A stretch of 53,983 bases of DNA from Candidatus Gastranaerophilales bacterium (GCA_944325655.1 CALVAW010000008.1:1-53983), one strand, 5' to 3'; shown: positions 1-8,518, numbered from the stretch's first letter. The notes: generated by a model from the letters alone, not told the origin. A program made the numbers and translations.

Positions 1-36
1 GTAGCCTCCCGGGAAGATAGGTCGTTGCCAGCTCCT
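1..36 (+). rRNA. 5S rRNA, 3' end (partial)
   Basis: The first bases match the 3' third of a bacterial 5S rRNA: the loop E/helix IV stretch CCTCCCGGGAAGATAGGTCG followed by TTGCCAGCTCC. The remainder, and presumably the 16S and 23S genes, lie to the left of the window. An intrinsic terminator follows directly, as expected at the end of an rrn operon. The exact 3' end is approximate because the pairing 5' strand is not in view. Confidence 0.75.
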
Positions 37-42
37 AAATTT

Positions 43-76
43 AAAAAAACCTGAGAAAATTCTCAGGTTTTTTGTT
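43..76 (+). terminator. rrn operon terminator
   Basis: Stem CCTGAGA/TCTCAGG (50-56 with 61-67) with a four-base loop, preceded by an A-run and followed by a T-run. It ends the 5S transcript. The flanking A-run means it could also stop leftward transcription from the regulator gene at 94-417. Confidence 0.8.
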
Positions 77-93
77 TAATTTTAAAATTTGTC

Positions 94-417
94 TTATATA
101 TTAAATCTAATTGTATTATAAAATTTATAAATCAAATCCAATAATTTTTCATCATTTTTTACAGCCTGAATCAACTCGGAAATCATCTCGTCAGGAGTTT
201 TTTTACTATCAAACCTATATAATTCATAAGGTTCAACATTTAAAGCATCTGCAATTTTTTTGAATGTATCTATTGAAGGTGCAAATTTTCCACACTCAAT
301 ATAACTTATATTTGGAGTTCCTATGCCGACTATCTCAGCAAGTTTTTCTTGAGTAAGGTTTCTGGCTTTTCTAATAGATTTTATTCTATTTCCCAATAAT
401 TTTTTTATATCATTCAT
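94..417 (-). CDS. XRE/Cro-C1 family helix-turn-helix regulator
   Basis: 107 aa DNA-binding protein. The HTH_3 fold occupies about residues 8-65: IKSIRKARNLTQEKLAEIVG forms helices 1-2, and GTPNISYIECGKFAPS contains the recognition helix. It is followed by the usual family continuation (TFKKIADALNVEPYELYRF). The C-terminal 40 residues are a short acidic helix, probably for dimerisation. The ATG at 417 has no clear Shine-Dalgarno. The gene is divergent from the cysteine-rich pilin-like gene at 549, and a 10-base inverted repeat in the shared promoter region is a candidate operator. Control of itself and of the pilin gene is inference. Solitary XRE proteins can also belong to phage or toxin systems, but no partner gene is present here. 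Confidence 0.87.
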   Translation of the reverse strand: MNDIKKLLGNRIKSIRKARNLTQEKLAEIVGIGTPNISYIECGKFAPSIDTFKKIADALNVEPYELYRFDSKKTPDEMISELIQAVKNDEKLLDLIYKFYNTIRFNI

Positions 418-460
418 AATAAACCCAAAAATATTCTCGCTTAGAAAAACTTATTTTTTA

Positions 461-512
461 ATACTATATAATAATATTTTTTTTGTTGAAATTTAATGTT
501 ATATAGTATAAT
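461..512. promoter_or_regulatory. divergent promoter region with a 10-base inverted repeat
   Basis: ATACTATATA at 461-470 is repeated as its exact reverse complement at 500-509. On the plus strand TTGAAA (486-491) and TATAAT (507-512), 15 bases apart, form a promoter for the pilin-like gene. On the minus strand TATAGT (complement of 463-468) is a possible -10 for the regulator gene. The repeat arms overlap both -10 elements, so one dimeric regulator could cover both. The sequence is AT-rich and chance is not excluded. Confidence 0.45.
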
Positions 513-548
513 ATTAATTAGTAGTATTATAAAAAAACTGGATTTATA

Positions 549-2387
549 ATGTATAACATTAACAAACAAAATAAAACCAAAAAAAATATAGGATTTTCCT
601 TAATTGAACTTATGATTAGTTTAATTACAATAAGCTGCATAGCAGCAGCATTTACGCCTGTACTTACAAAAAAATTAGAAAAAACAAATGTATCAATATC
701 TCTAAACGGACTAACGGTAGATTGCAAAAAATACGGAGATGACTGCTCTTTATGTCAAAGTAATAAATGTGTTTCTTGCTTAAAATATTGCGGCAGTAAT
801 GAATATAAAAATATAGAAAAATGCGTATGCGAAGCCTGTACGGATAGAAGCTTGGGGTGTCTTGAATGCGATGCCGACAGCTGCAGAAAATGTAAAACAG
901 GATACGGTATCACAGCAGACGGCAAATGTGAATTATGTCAAGCAGGACATTACTCCTCAGGAACGGCAAATTGTAAACCTTGTCCTATAGGACAATATCA
1001 AAATGAAAGCGGAAAAGATAATTGTATACTATGTCCCATAAGACAATATCAAAATTCAACAGGGCAAAGTTCCTGCAAAATATGTGGAAACGGAAAATAC
1101 CAAGATTCAACAGGTCAAAGCTCATGTAAAACTTGTCCTGAAGATAATTATTGTACATCAGGGAATAAAACCCCATGCCCCACAGGACAAGGAGCAAATT
1201 CCGGAAGCTCGGTTTGCACAAGCTGTTCAAGCAAAATATCAAACTGCTCGGAATGTTCAAATCTGACACAATGCAGCAAATGTAGGAGCGGTTATTACAT
1301 AAATTCAAGCAAAACATGTACAAAATGCACGGCAGGCTACTATTGTAACGGAATAACGCAAACAAAATGTTCAGCAGGTCAATATTCTTCAGCAGGAGCT
1401 TCAAGCTGCACCGCCTGCAGCAGCGGCTATTATCAAAATCTAACAGGTCAAACAAGCTGTAAAACATGTTCAACTTTAACTTCAAACTGTTCAAATTGCA
1501 ACTCAACAACAGGAACTTGTACAGCTTGTGCAAATAAATACTACATAAATTCAAAAACTTGCACACTGTGCCCTGCGGGATATAAATGTGTTAATAATTC
1601 AAAAACTCAATGTGCAGCAGGAGAATATTCAGCAGCAGGCTCGCAAAGCTGCACAAAATGTGCAAACGGATATTACAGCGCAGCCGGTTCTTCAAGCTGC
1701 AGCAAGTGCTCAAGCAAATGGGCAAATTGCGCAACTTGCACAAATAGCGGATGTAGCTCTTGTAAATCAGGATATACTTTAAATTCAAGTAAACAATGTG
1801 TATCAACCTTTAGCTGCACAGGAGATTTTCTCCAAATAGGAAATATATGCGTAACCAAATACAATATGGGCGATAGACCCGCTTTTACAATACCTTTGAC
1901 TGTAAATTTACATTCTATAAACGCATATTGCAACTCAAACAGTCAAAATTGTTGCTGGTTTGGGAAAACAGGAGCTAGATGCAATGCAAATAACGGAGGC
2001 TATTCAGGATGTAACAGGACTGTCTGCAATTACTATGCCGCAAAAGAAATATGCGATAAATTCAATTACGGCGGAAAAACCTGGAGATTACCTACAGAAA
2101 GAGAACTTGCTTATTGGGACGATTATAATATTGGACGAGGTAGTAATGGATTAATGCTATGCAGCAGGACAGTTATTGACAGTAGAAGTACCGAATGCGC
2201 AATGTATTGTGTCTGTCCTGGAGCACCAGATAACTGCTGTTTATCAAATACAATTTGGTCAAACAAAATTACAAGTGCAACATCAACCTATACATTTCAT
2301 AAATGGGGGCAAGCTGATTGGACCGGACCAGTTTCAAATAAAAATAATAACGCTTTTTCAGTACGATGTGTAACTGATATGAACTAA
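549..2387 (+). CDS. prepilin-like Cys-rich repeat protein with DUF1566-like C-terminus
   Basis: 612 aa. Residues 11-21 (KKNIGFSLIEL) are a type III/IV prepilin signal: cleavage after G15, F16 at +1 and E20 at +5, followed by a hydrophobic helix to about residue 35. The export route is therefore a type IV pilus or pseudopilus platform. Residues about 55-425 hold roughly 55 cysteines in repeated units of the form GxYxxxxGxxxCxxC (at least eight copies), alternating with NCxxC...CxxC units. These resemble the GCC2/GCC3 and furin/VSP-like repeats of eukaryotic surface proteins. Residues about 440-612 look like a DUF1566/Lcl-type domain (WRLPTERELAYW near 512, ending in FSVRCVTD). The start is supported by a good -10 at 507-512, but the Shine-Dalgarno (GGA) is weak. 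A surface adhesin or receptor role is inference. A related C-terminus appears at 53944-53983. Confidence 0.9.
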   Translation: MYNINKQNKTKKNIGFSLIELMISLITISCIAAAFTPVLTKKLEKTNVSISLNGLTVDCKKYGDDCSLCQSNKCVSCLKYCGSNEYKNIEKCVCEACTDRSLGCLECDADSCRKCKTGYGITADGKCELCQAGHYSSGTANCKPCPIGQYQNESGKDNCILCPIRQYQNSTGQSSCKICGNGKYQDSTGQSSCKTCPEDNYCTSGNKTPCPTGQGANSGSSVCTSCSSKISNCSECSNLTQCSKCRSGYYINSSKTCTKCTAGYYCNGITQTKCSAGQYSSAGASSCTACSSGYYQNLTGQTSCKTCSTLTSNCSNCNSTTGTCTACANKYYINSKTCTLCPAGYKCVNNSKTQCAAGEYSAAGSQSCTKCANGYYSAAGSSSCSKCSSKWANCATCTNSGCSSCKSGYTLNSSKQCVSTFSCTGDFLQIGNICVTKYNMGDRPAFTIPLTVNLHSINAYCNSNSQNCCWFGKTGARCNANNGGYSGCNRTVCNYYAAKEICDKFNYGGKTWRLPTERELAYWDDYNIGRGSNGLMLCSRTVIDSRSTECAMYCVCPGAPDNCCLSNTIWSNKITSATSTYTFHKWGQADWTGPVSNKNNNAFSVRCVTDMN

Positions 2388-2416
2388 TTTTTCATATTAT
2401 TTTTGTGTTTTGGTTA

Positions 2417-2443
2417 GGGATGTTATATACATCCCGTTTTTTT
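2417..2443 (+). terminator. terminator of the Cys-rich pilin-like gene
   Basis: Perfect 7-bp stem GGGATGT/ACATCCC (2417-2423 with 2429-2435), five-base loop, then G and seven T's. It lies 30 bases after the stop codon, before the tRNA promoter. Confidence 0.87.
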
Positions 2444-2454
2444 ATTATACAAAC

Positions 2455-2482
2455 TTGAAAAAAATTTTTTATACAGTATCAT
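2455..2482 (+). promoter_or_regulatory. promoter of tRNA-Ser
   Basis: TTGAAA (2455-2460), 16-base spacer, TATCAT (2477-2482). The predicted start is about 12 bases upstream of the mature tRNA 5' end. Confidence 0.55.
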
Positions 2483-2501
2483 ATACCTATGATATTTTCA
2501 T

Positions 2502-2589
2502 AGAGACGTGTCCGAGTGGTTTAAGGTGCAGTCCTGGAACGACTGTGTGGGGGATGACTCCACCAAGGGTTCGAATCCCTTCGTCTCTG
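2502..2589 (+). tRNA. tRNA-Ser (anticodon GGA)
   Basis: Complete class II cloverleaf. The 7-bp acceptor stem is AGAGACG/CGTCTCT, with discriminator G at 2589. The anticodon stem CAGTC/GACTG encloses CTGGAAC, giving anticodon GGA, which reads UCC and UCU. The long variable arm GTGGGG...CTCCAC is typical of serine tRNAs. The T arm is AAGGG-TTCGAAT-CCCTT. The last D-stem position is a T-T mismatch. No 3' CCA is encoded, so it must be added enzymatically. Confidence 0.97.
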
Positions 2590-2763
2590 AATTTTAAAAT
2601 TTAAATTTTAATTTTTCGCATATTGAATTCAACTGTAAATTGTAAGTTGTATGGTCTTATCAAAACTTAACAAATTACATTTTGCGAGCAATAAATTTTT
2701 ATTACTTGTTTTATAAAAATAAAATAATCTATTTATTGTTCTAATTAAAAGGGGGCTGATAAA

Positions 2764-3243
2764 ATGGAAATACAAAGCAATAATACCGCAAAAAATGCCA
2801 GTATTGTAGCGGGAGTTGGAGCTATAATATCTGGTGCAGGCGAAGTTATTAAACAAAAAAAGATTTTTGCACATCCCGATGAATTCATCAGAAATACTGA
2901 AGCATTTATTGCTAAAGAAAAGAATTTTGCAAATTCCTTTTATATGGGAACAAAAGAAGCGGCAGATGCAGCAAGAAAAAAACTTGATGACTATTTAGAA
3001 CAAGCTAAGAAGTTTGCAAAAAGCGGCAAATATGATTATAAAACAATTGCAAGAAAAGCTGCTAAAGGCGGATTAATGGGCTTAGCAGTTGTTTTAGGAT
3101 TTGAATTAATAAGAAAACTTATTATTAAAGGCGCAGTCGAAAACAAAAAAATTGAAAAAGAAATTGCAACAAATCCCGAAGTAGTCAATGCAACAAAAGA
3201 AATAGAACAAGCAACAGGCGCAATCGCAGTCCAAAAAGTATAA
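2764..3243 (+). CDS. small glycine/alanine-rich membrane-associated protein, unknown
   Basis: 159 aa, not recognised. The start has a strong Shine-Dalgarno (AAAAGGGGG, 8 bases before the ATG) and a terminator follows. Two hydrophobic, glycine-rich segments can be seen: residues 12-27 (ASIVAGVGAIISGAGE) and about 99-121 (AKGGLMGLAVVLGFELIRKLI). A charged, probably helical linker lies between them, and the C-terminal helix is Lys/Glu-rich. There is no signal peptide. It could be a two-helix inner-membrane or membrane-shaping protein. It stands alone between a tRNA and a convergent operon, so context does not suggest a function. Confidence 0.82.
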   Translation: MEIQSNNTAKNASIVAGVGAIISGAGEVIKQKKIFAHPDEFIRNTEAFIAKEKNFANSFYMGTKEAADAARKKLDDYLEQAKKFAKSGKYDYKTIARKAAKGGLMGLAVVLGFELIRKLIIKGAVENKKIEKEIATNPEVVNATKEIEQATGAIAVQKV

Positions 3244-3264
3244 AACATATAAATAAATTTTATT

Positions 3265-3317
3265 AAAATCTAAACCAAGCTAGTTTAATTTATATTGGTT
3301 TAGATTTTTAGTTTTTT
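3265..3317 (+). terminator. terminator after the 159-aa gene
   Basis: Long stem AAATCTAAACCAA/TTGGTTTAGATTT (about 3266-3278 with 3295-3307) with a 16-base loop, then a T-rich tail. It lies in the convergent gap before the acyltransferase, and its A-rich left side could serve the minus strand too. Confidence 0.7.
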
Positions 3318-3373
3318 AAATTATAAGCAATTTTTAATAAATTCTATGCAAGAAATAATATATAATTACAAAA

Positions 3374-4450
3374 TTAATCTTTTTTTGTTATTTTTTTCCA
3401 AATATATTTTTGAAACACGCCAACATAAGTACAAACCACCATTACCAAAACAAAATATAAATATGTTGTTTGAACAGGATCAAAAATACCGTATATAAAT
3501 TCTCGATTTACATTCATTTCAACATTAAGCAATTTGCATATAAAAGCAGTAATCAAAAACATTACAAATGTATGATTAGCCATTATATGATAAGTTGTGT
3601 CTCCTACTTGTTTAAAAAATTTAACTTCTTTAAAGTAAGGATACAAAATTTCAATCGTAAACAAAGATACCCAAATACCCGTAATTGCAGTTAAAACAGG
3701 AACTATTATCTGATCGTCAAACCTGCCCCAAACCAAAACGTAGCTTAAACCAATACCGTGTGAAGGATCAAAATCACGATTGAAAAGCCATAAAAAAGAT
3801 TGAAATACAATAACAGCAAAAAAACATTTCGTTGAAAATATATTATAATTGTCTTTTATATATTTAACATAAAAATATCCAAGATAAACGAAAAATGTTG
3901 AAAACATAAGTTTCATAATCATTAAAGTATATGTATTATTTCCAAAATATTTAATAAAAGGAATAGCCCCGAAACCAAGCGCCAAGAAAAAAGAAAGTTT
4001 ATAATATTTATCCGGAACTTTTCTTAAAATTTTCATTAAAAACAAAAAAGTAATTAAAGTCAAAAACAGCTGCGGCACAAACCACAACGGAGCGCACAAC
4101 AACAACTGATGACCGTTTAAAAAAGGTGTTATAAAGAAATTTTTTAAATTAACGGGTTCCCCTAAAAATTCACCGCTGTAATGAAAAACTATAAACGTAA
4201 TAATAATATAAGCTATCTCATAACCAAAATAGGGCAATAGAAGAGATTTAACTCTTTTTAAAAAATATGTTTTAACATCATCTACATATTTTTCTTTAAA
4301 CAACATGCCTGAAATAAAGAAAAATAGTGCAAGTTGAAAAGAATACGGTGGAAACATTCCAAAAAGCGAAAATTCAAGATGACCCGACACAACAAGAATT
4401 ATCGCCAATGCTTTCAAAAGATTTATTTTATCAGAAAAAATTTTATCCAT
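3374..4450 (-). CDS. acyltransferase family 3 integral membrane protein
   Basis: 358 aa, about ten hydrophobic helices. The N-terminus (KINLLKALAIILVVSGHLEF, with H24 at the end of the first helix) and the following FFISGMLFKEKYVDDVKTYFLKRVKSLLLPYFGYE stretch are the signature of Acyl_transf_3 (OafA/NodX/WecH type). In such enzymes the histidine and nearby arginines handle transfer of acetyl or other acyl groups from the cytoplasmic donor to a lipid- or envelope-linked glycan. It begins three bases after the stop of the secreted GH13 gene, so the two are co-transcribed. Glycan modification in the envelope is therefore likely. The acceptor cannot be read from the sequence. Confidence 0.87.
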   Translation of the reverse strand: MDKIFSDKINLLKALAIILVVSGHLEFSLFGMFPPYSFQLALFFFISGMLFKEKYVDDVKTYFLKRVKSLLLPYFGYEIAYIIITFIVFHYSGEFLGEPVNLKNFFITPFLNGHQLLLCAPLWFVPQLFLTLITFLFLMKILRKVPDKYYKLSFFLALGFGAIPFIKYFGNNTYTLMIMKLMFSTFFVYLGYFYVKYIKDNYNIFSTKCFFAVIVFQSFLWLFNRDFDPSHGIGLSYVLVWGRFDDQIIVPVLTAITGIWVSLFTIEILYPYFKEVKFFKQVGDTTYHIMANHTFVMFLITAFICKLLNVEMNVNREFIYGIFDPVQTTYLYFVLVMVVCTYVGVFQKYIWKKITKKD

Positions 4451-4453
4451 ACA

Positions 4454-6514
4454 CTACAATTCCAACCACAATGTCTGATAAGGTGCCAGTCTCAAATGCA
4501 TGGTTCTATTTTGCAAAGAAATATTGACTTTAATATCATCACCGTTCACAAGATTTTTTAGTGATGTGATTTTATTATTATTTTTTATAATAATATCAGC
4601 AGGTAAGCTTATTTCTGCGATAAGTTTTTCACCTGATAAGTTAGTCATTACAAGAATTTTTTTATCTTTGTTTTTTCTTATATAAGCAAAATTGCTGTTA
4701 GATGTTGTTTTTAAAATTTCAAAACTACCATTAGCCATTACAGGCAATTGTTTTCTTAAAGTAATTAAATTTTTAACTTTGTTATAAACTTTTGAATTAA
4801 ATTCGTAATATCCTTCAGAAGAACCGTAGAAAAGTTTTCTGGGCACATTACCTCTGTGAATATCACGAGAATCAAACGCAGACAACAAATTCGACAACTT
4901 TTCACTTTGTTTTTTAACAAAAGATTTTTCTTTTGGTGCTTGTGAATCATTTGCTCTCAATTGAGCAGACTTCTTTGCATTTTCAAAATTATTAGCAACA
5001 CCCACCTCATCACCGTAATAAATTATCGGAATACCCGGCAAAGACAGTAATATTGAAAAGGCCGATTCTATTCTATTTGGATTTTTATCCAAAAAATTAG
5101 CAAGTCGACCGGACACACCAAAACCTTTTCTAAAACTTGCCCCCTTTGTCACAAGGTTATCAAAGATTATTTCTCTGACTTCGGGGCTAACCATTTCAAG
5201 AGTGAGCTCATCATGAACTCTTAAAAACATACCCCAAGATGCACTTTTAGGAATTTCAGGAGTATTTTTATAAGCATCAACAAAATATTTTTTATCTCCT
5301 GTTATCAAACTTGCCCATATAGCAGGCATATATGGAAAATGGTATGCAATTTGGGCTTCATCAGTCCTTTTTAGCGTTTTCTTTTCGTTATTTATATTTA
5401 CTGTTACATCTCTTTCTTTTCCAAAATAAGGGAGAATGTCTTTTGGAGTTTGGCAAGCTTCAACTTGCACAACACTAGAAGGCGCAGTAAGTTGAATATA
5501 ATTACTTAAAAGCCTTATTATAGAATGTGTTTTAGGACGATTTTCCGCATTAGTTCCGGGTTCCTTATAAAGATAAGGAATGGCATCCATTCTGAATATA
5601 TCAATACCTAAATTGGTCCAATAAGAAATTGTATCTAAAACATAATATAAAACATCCGGATTTTCCCAGTTTATATCTAACTGAAACGGGTAAAACGTAT
5701 GATATAGCCAGTAATCTTTACCGTTTACGGTAACTTTTCTCCAGTTATTTTCAACATTTTCGGGAAAAATTATGCGACGTTTTGATATTTTACCATCACG
5801 TTCGACGTACTCTGCAACCGTCCCCAACTTTTCATCTTGATATCTTTTATATTTAGGTTCTTCGTCTCTCCATATAAAATAATCAAGGTACAATTCATCC
5901 CCTGCTTCAATTTTCTTAAACCATTCATGTTCTTGCGAAAAATGATTTAAAACAAGGTCAGCTTTGATTTTAAATCCTCTCTTCTTTGCTTCTTTAACAA
6001 AATCTTTAAACTCAGCCATTCCGCCAAGATCTCGTCTTACGTTTTGAGGATTTTTAACATCAAAACCGGCATCTTTCATCGGGCTGTCTGCAAACGGAAG
6101 CATATAAAGCGTTGTAACACCCAAATCCTGCAAATAATCAAACATTAAAGCAGTATCTTTGAAAGTATTTTTTTTATCATCTTTCACAACACCGAATTGA
6201 TCAACATAAAACATATAAATTATTTCATTTTTATACCAATCCGATTCTCTTTTAATATCTTGTTCCAAAAGCTCCGCAGGGCGCTCTTTTATTGCTTTTT
6301 CCGCAGCTGCCATAACCTTATTATATATTTCATCGGAGTGTTCTTTTCCGTATATTTCAATAATTGAATCCTTAATTTCTTTTTTTATTTTTGAACTAGC
6401 ATCCAAAATTTGCTCTTCCGTCATGGAAGAAACACTTGTTTTTTCATTAGCTGCGGCGAACATCGGAAAAGCAAGCGATATTATAAATACGAATAAAATT
6501 AATACTTTTTTCAT
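4454..6514 (-). CDS. secreted GH13 enzyme, trehalose-synthase-like
   Basis: 686 aa with a signal peptide (MKKVLILFVFIISLAFPMFAAA, cleavage near residue 22). A GH13 (beta/alpha)8 barrel follows. Region I is ADLVLNH (185-191). Region II is FRMDAIPYL with nucleophile D310. Region III is VVQVEACQ with acid/base E352. Region IV is FLRVHDELTLE with H434 and D435. The run after region II (EPGTNAENRPKTH) and region IV closely match trehalose synthase (GH13_16, maltose to trehalose) rather than plain alpha-amylase, and a beta-sandwich closes the C-terminus. TreS enzymes are usually cytoplasmic, so export is odd. Hydrolytic or transglycosylating activity on maltose-type sugars in the periplasm is the safest reading. 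It is first in an operon with the acyltransferase and has no Shine-Dalgarno (see the promoter at 6522). Confidence 0.85.
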   Translation of the reverse strand: MKKVLILFVFIISLAFPMFAAANEKTSVSSMTEEQILDASSKIKKEIKDSIIEIYGKEHSDEIYNKVMAAAEKAIKERPAELLEQDIKRESDWYKNEIIYMFYVDQFGVVKDDKKNTFKDTALMFDYLQDLGVTTLYMLPFADSPMKDAGFDVKNPQNVRRDLGGMAEFKDFVKEAKKRGFKIKADLVLNHFSQEHEWFKKIEAGDELYLDYFIWRDEEPKYKRYQDEKLGTVAEYVERDGKISKRRIIFPENVENNWRKVTVNGKDYWLYHTFYPFQLDINWENPDVLYYVLDTISYWTNLGIDIFRMDAIPYLYKEPGTNAENRPKTHSIIRLLSNYIQLTAPSSVVQVEACQTPKDILPYFGKERDVTVNINNEKKTLKRTDEAQIAYHFPYMPAIWASLITGDKKYFVDAYKNTPEIPKSASWGMFLRVHDELTLEMVSPEVREIIFDNLVTKGASFRKGFGVSGRLANFLDKNPNRIESAFSILLSLPGIPIIYYGDEVGVANNFENAKKSAQLRANDSQAPKEKSFVKKQSEKLSNLLSAFDSRDIHRGNVPRKLFYGSSEGYYEFNSKVYNKVKNLITLRKQLPVMANGSFEILKTTSNSNFAYIRKNKDKKILVMTNLSGEKLIAEISLPADIIIKNNNKITSLKNLVNGDDIKVNISLQNRTMHLRLAPYQTLWLEL

Positions 6515-6521
6515 ATCGTGA

Positions 6522-6527
6522 ATTATA
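6522..6527 (-). promoter_or_regulatory. -10 element of the GH13 operon, probably leaderless
   Basis: TATAAT on the minus strand with only 7 bases to the ATG at 6514. No Shine-Dalgarno and no convincing -35 are visible. Confidence 0.45.
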
Positions 6528-6577
6528 AAATAAAAATAAAGAATTAATAATTATTTGAATAACAATTTTAACAAATA

Positions 6578-8434
6578 TTAATTTTCAATGTATATCTCTG
6601 CCATATTTTGAATTAAGCCTCCAATTTTAGTAGGATAAACATTTTTGATTTTTTTTCTTATTGCACTTATATTTAATGGAGCATATAAATATATCAACGG
6701 ATTTTCATACGCAATAATTTCTTGATATTTATCGTATATTTTTTTTCTTTTGTTAAAATCCAGCTCAAGCGCACCTTGGTTGAAAATTTCTTCAAGTTTT
6801 TTTTCAAAATCAAGAACTTTATCCGTAGATTTTAAATCATTATTTGTTCTTTTATTAAATATATGCAAAGCACCGTTTGGAGTCCACACATTATATCCCG
6901 CATTCGGCTCATTAATATTAGAAGTCAATGCTAAAATAACACAATCATAATCTACCGAATTAACAATACGATTAATTAAACTGTTAAATTCTATGGGTTT
7001 AAAATTAACCTTTATACCTAGTTTTTCCAAATCCTGTTTTATAGAAACACCGCTTGCTTCTCTCTGAGTATTTCCTGCGTTTGTCAAAAGTTCAAATTCG
7101 ACTTTATTATTATATTTATCATATAAAATACCATCCTTATAATAAAATCCGCTTTTTAACAGCAAACTTTTAGCATAATTTAAATCTTTTTTATGTCCCC
7201 TTGCAATTTTTTCATTCAAAAAAAGACTGTTTATGGGTTCTGCGCTATAAAGCGGTTTTGCCATACCTGAAAAAATATTTAAAACCAAATCATCTCTATC
7301 TATAGCCCAGTCAATTGCCGTTCTGAAATTTCTATCCTGAAACCAACGTTGTTTTTTTAAAGGAATATAATATTTTCCGTCTTTATTTTTTCTATTATTC
7401 AAATTAAAAACTAAAAAAGTTGTATTTGTACTTGGTCCCAAATTATATAATTCAAAATCTCCATGTTTTTTTAACTCACGATATCTGCCAACCAAAGAAC
7501 CGCTGACCGGAAGAACATCAATAGCTCCCGACTCAAATTTTAATGTCTGGTTGTTCATATCTCCCACAATAATCATTACCCATTTATCAATATAGGGCAA
7601 TTTTTTGTTATCTTTATTTATCAAGTAATAATTTTGATTTTTTGTATAAATAACTCTTTGCGAAGGTAAATATTCTTTCAATTTAAAAGCTCCCGAAACA
7701 ACTAAGTTGTCAGGATTAACATCTATACCTTGAAAAGTTAAAAAATGTTCCTTGCCTTTTTTAGTTGCTTTTTCAAAAACATGCTTAGGGACAATTGAGG
7801 CGGATAAGTTTCTTAAAAAAGGAGCAAACGGTTTTGGAGTAATGAATTTGACTGTATATTTATCAATAATTTTCACTTCCGGAAGCATTCCGTCAATCAT
7901 CATTACATCTCTTGCGGAGCCATCTCCAAAACCTCCAAAAATGATTGTATTATAAGTATAATATACATCTTCCGCAGTTATATCAACACCATCAGACCAT
8001 TTTAAACCATGTCTCAAATGTATTATATATGTTTTATTATCCGGCAAAACTTCAAAACTTTTTGCCAATTTAGGTATGACCCGTCCGGTAGACACATCTG
8101 TCTGAGTTAAGCCGTCATACATAATTTCAGATAGTTCCGCACTTGTAGCATCATTTGCATTATATGGATTAAAGGTCTTAGGTTCTCCCATAATACTTGT
8201 TGTAAAAATACCGCCAAACTTTCCGACAGGTAATTGCGATTGAATATAGTCAACTCCGTTTATTGTCACGTTTTTAGGAAGAGGGAGAACATTATCGGCT
8301 CCCTGCAAAGAATCATTTTCTTTTAATTGTATAATGTCATAACCGTAATCTTTTTTAAAAACTAAAAGAAAAAATCCTATTATCAAAAATAAAACAAAAA
8401 ATATTATTAAGAATTTGTAAGCAATTTTTTTCAT
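6578..8434 (-). CDS. ABC transporter substrate-binding protein, family 5 (peptide/oligosaccharide type)
   Basis: 618 aa. An N-terminal helix (about residues 8-27) serves as anchor or uncleaved signal; there is no lipobox cysteine. The rest is SBP_bac_5: MGEPKTFNPYNANDATSAEL (about residues 81-100), then TAEDVYYTYNTI and KFITPKPFAPFLRNLSAS. Central elements such as NFRTAIDWAIDRDDL and the C-terminal lobe follow. These proteins deliver oligopeptides, nickel or oligosaccharides to Dpp/Opp-type permeases. No permease or ATPase gene is adjacent, so the cognate transporter is elsewhere. It lies upstream of, and in the same direction as, the secreted GH13 gene (63-base gap), but each seems to have its own -10. 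The substrate is not determinable here. Confidence 0.88.
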   Translation of the reverse strand: MKKIAYKFLIIFFVLFLIIGFFLLVFKKDYGYDIIQLKENDSLQGADNVLPLPKNVTINGVDYIQSQLPVGKFGGIFTTSIMGEPKTFNPYNANDATSAELSEIMYDGLTQTDVSTGRVIPKLAKSFEVLPDNKTYIIHLRHGLKWSDGVDITAEDVYYTYNTIIFGGFGDGSARDVMMIDGMLPEVKIIDKYTVKFITPKPFAPFLRNLSASIVPKHVFEKATKKGKEHFLTFQGIDVNPDNLVVSGAFKLKEYLPSQRVIYTKNQNYYLINKDNKKLPYIDKWVMIIVGDMNNQTLKFESGAIDVLPVSGSLVGRYRELKKHGDFELYNLGPSTNTTFLVFNLNNRKNKDGKYYIPLKKQRWFQDRNFRTAIDWAIDRDDLVLNIFSGMAKPLYSAEPINSLFLNEKIARGHKKDLNYAKSLLLKSGFYYKDGILYDKYNNKVEFELLTNAGNTQREASGVSIKQDLEKLGIKVNFKPIEFNSLINRIVNSVDYDCVILALTSNINEPNAGYNVWTPNGALHIFNKRTNNDLKSTDKVLDFEKKLEEIFNQGALELDFNKRKKIYDKYQEIIAYENPLIYLYAPLNISAIRKKIKNVYPTKIGGLIQNMAEIYIEN

Positions 8435-8441
8435 AATATTG

Positions 8442-8447
8442 ATTTTA
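8442..8447 (-). promoter_or_regulatory. -10 element of the solute-binding-protein gene, probably leaderless
   Basis: TAAAAT on the minus strand, 7 bases before the ATG at 8434. No Shine-Dalgarno. Confidence 0.4.
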
Positions 8448-8518
8448 GCACAACTAAATGATATAAAAAGCTAAAGTAGAGTTATTTTTCTCTAAGCAAA
8501 AAAGGATAAGAATATTAT

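Noticed and set aside
985-1566. 193-aa minus-strand ORF inside the Cys-rich gene
   Set aside because: It is the antisense of a repetitive, Cys-rich coding region, has no ribosome site, and its Leu/Cys-rich composition follows from the opposite strand.
960-1760. Regularly spaced short repeats that look CRISPR-like at DNA level
   Set aside because: They are degenerate, in frame and encode the GxYxxxxGxxxCxxC units. No cas genes and no conserved direct repeat.
2410-2604. 64-aa plus-strand ORF
   Set aside because: It runs through the tRNA-Ser gene and its promoter.
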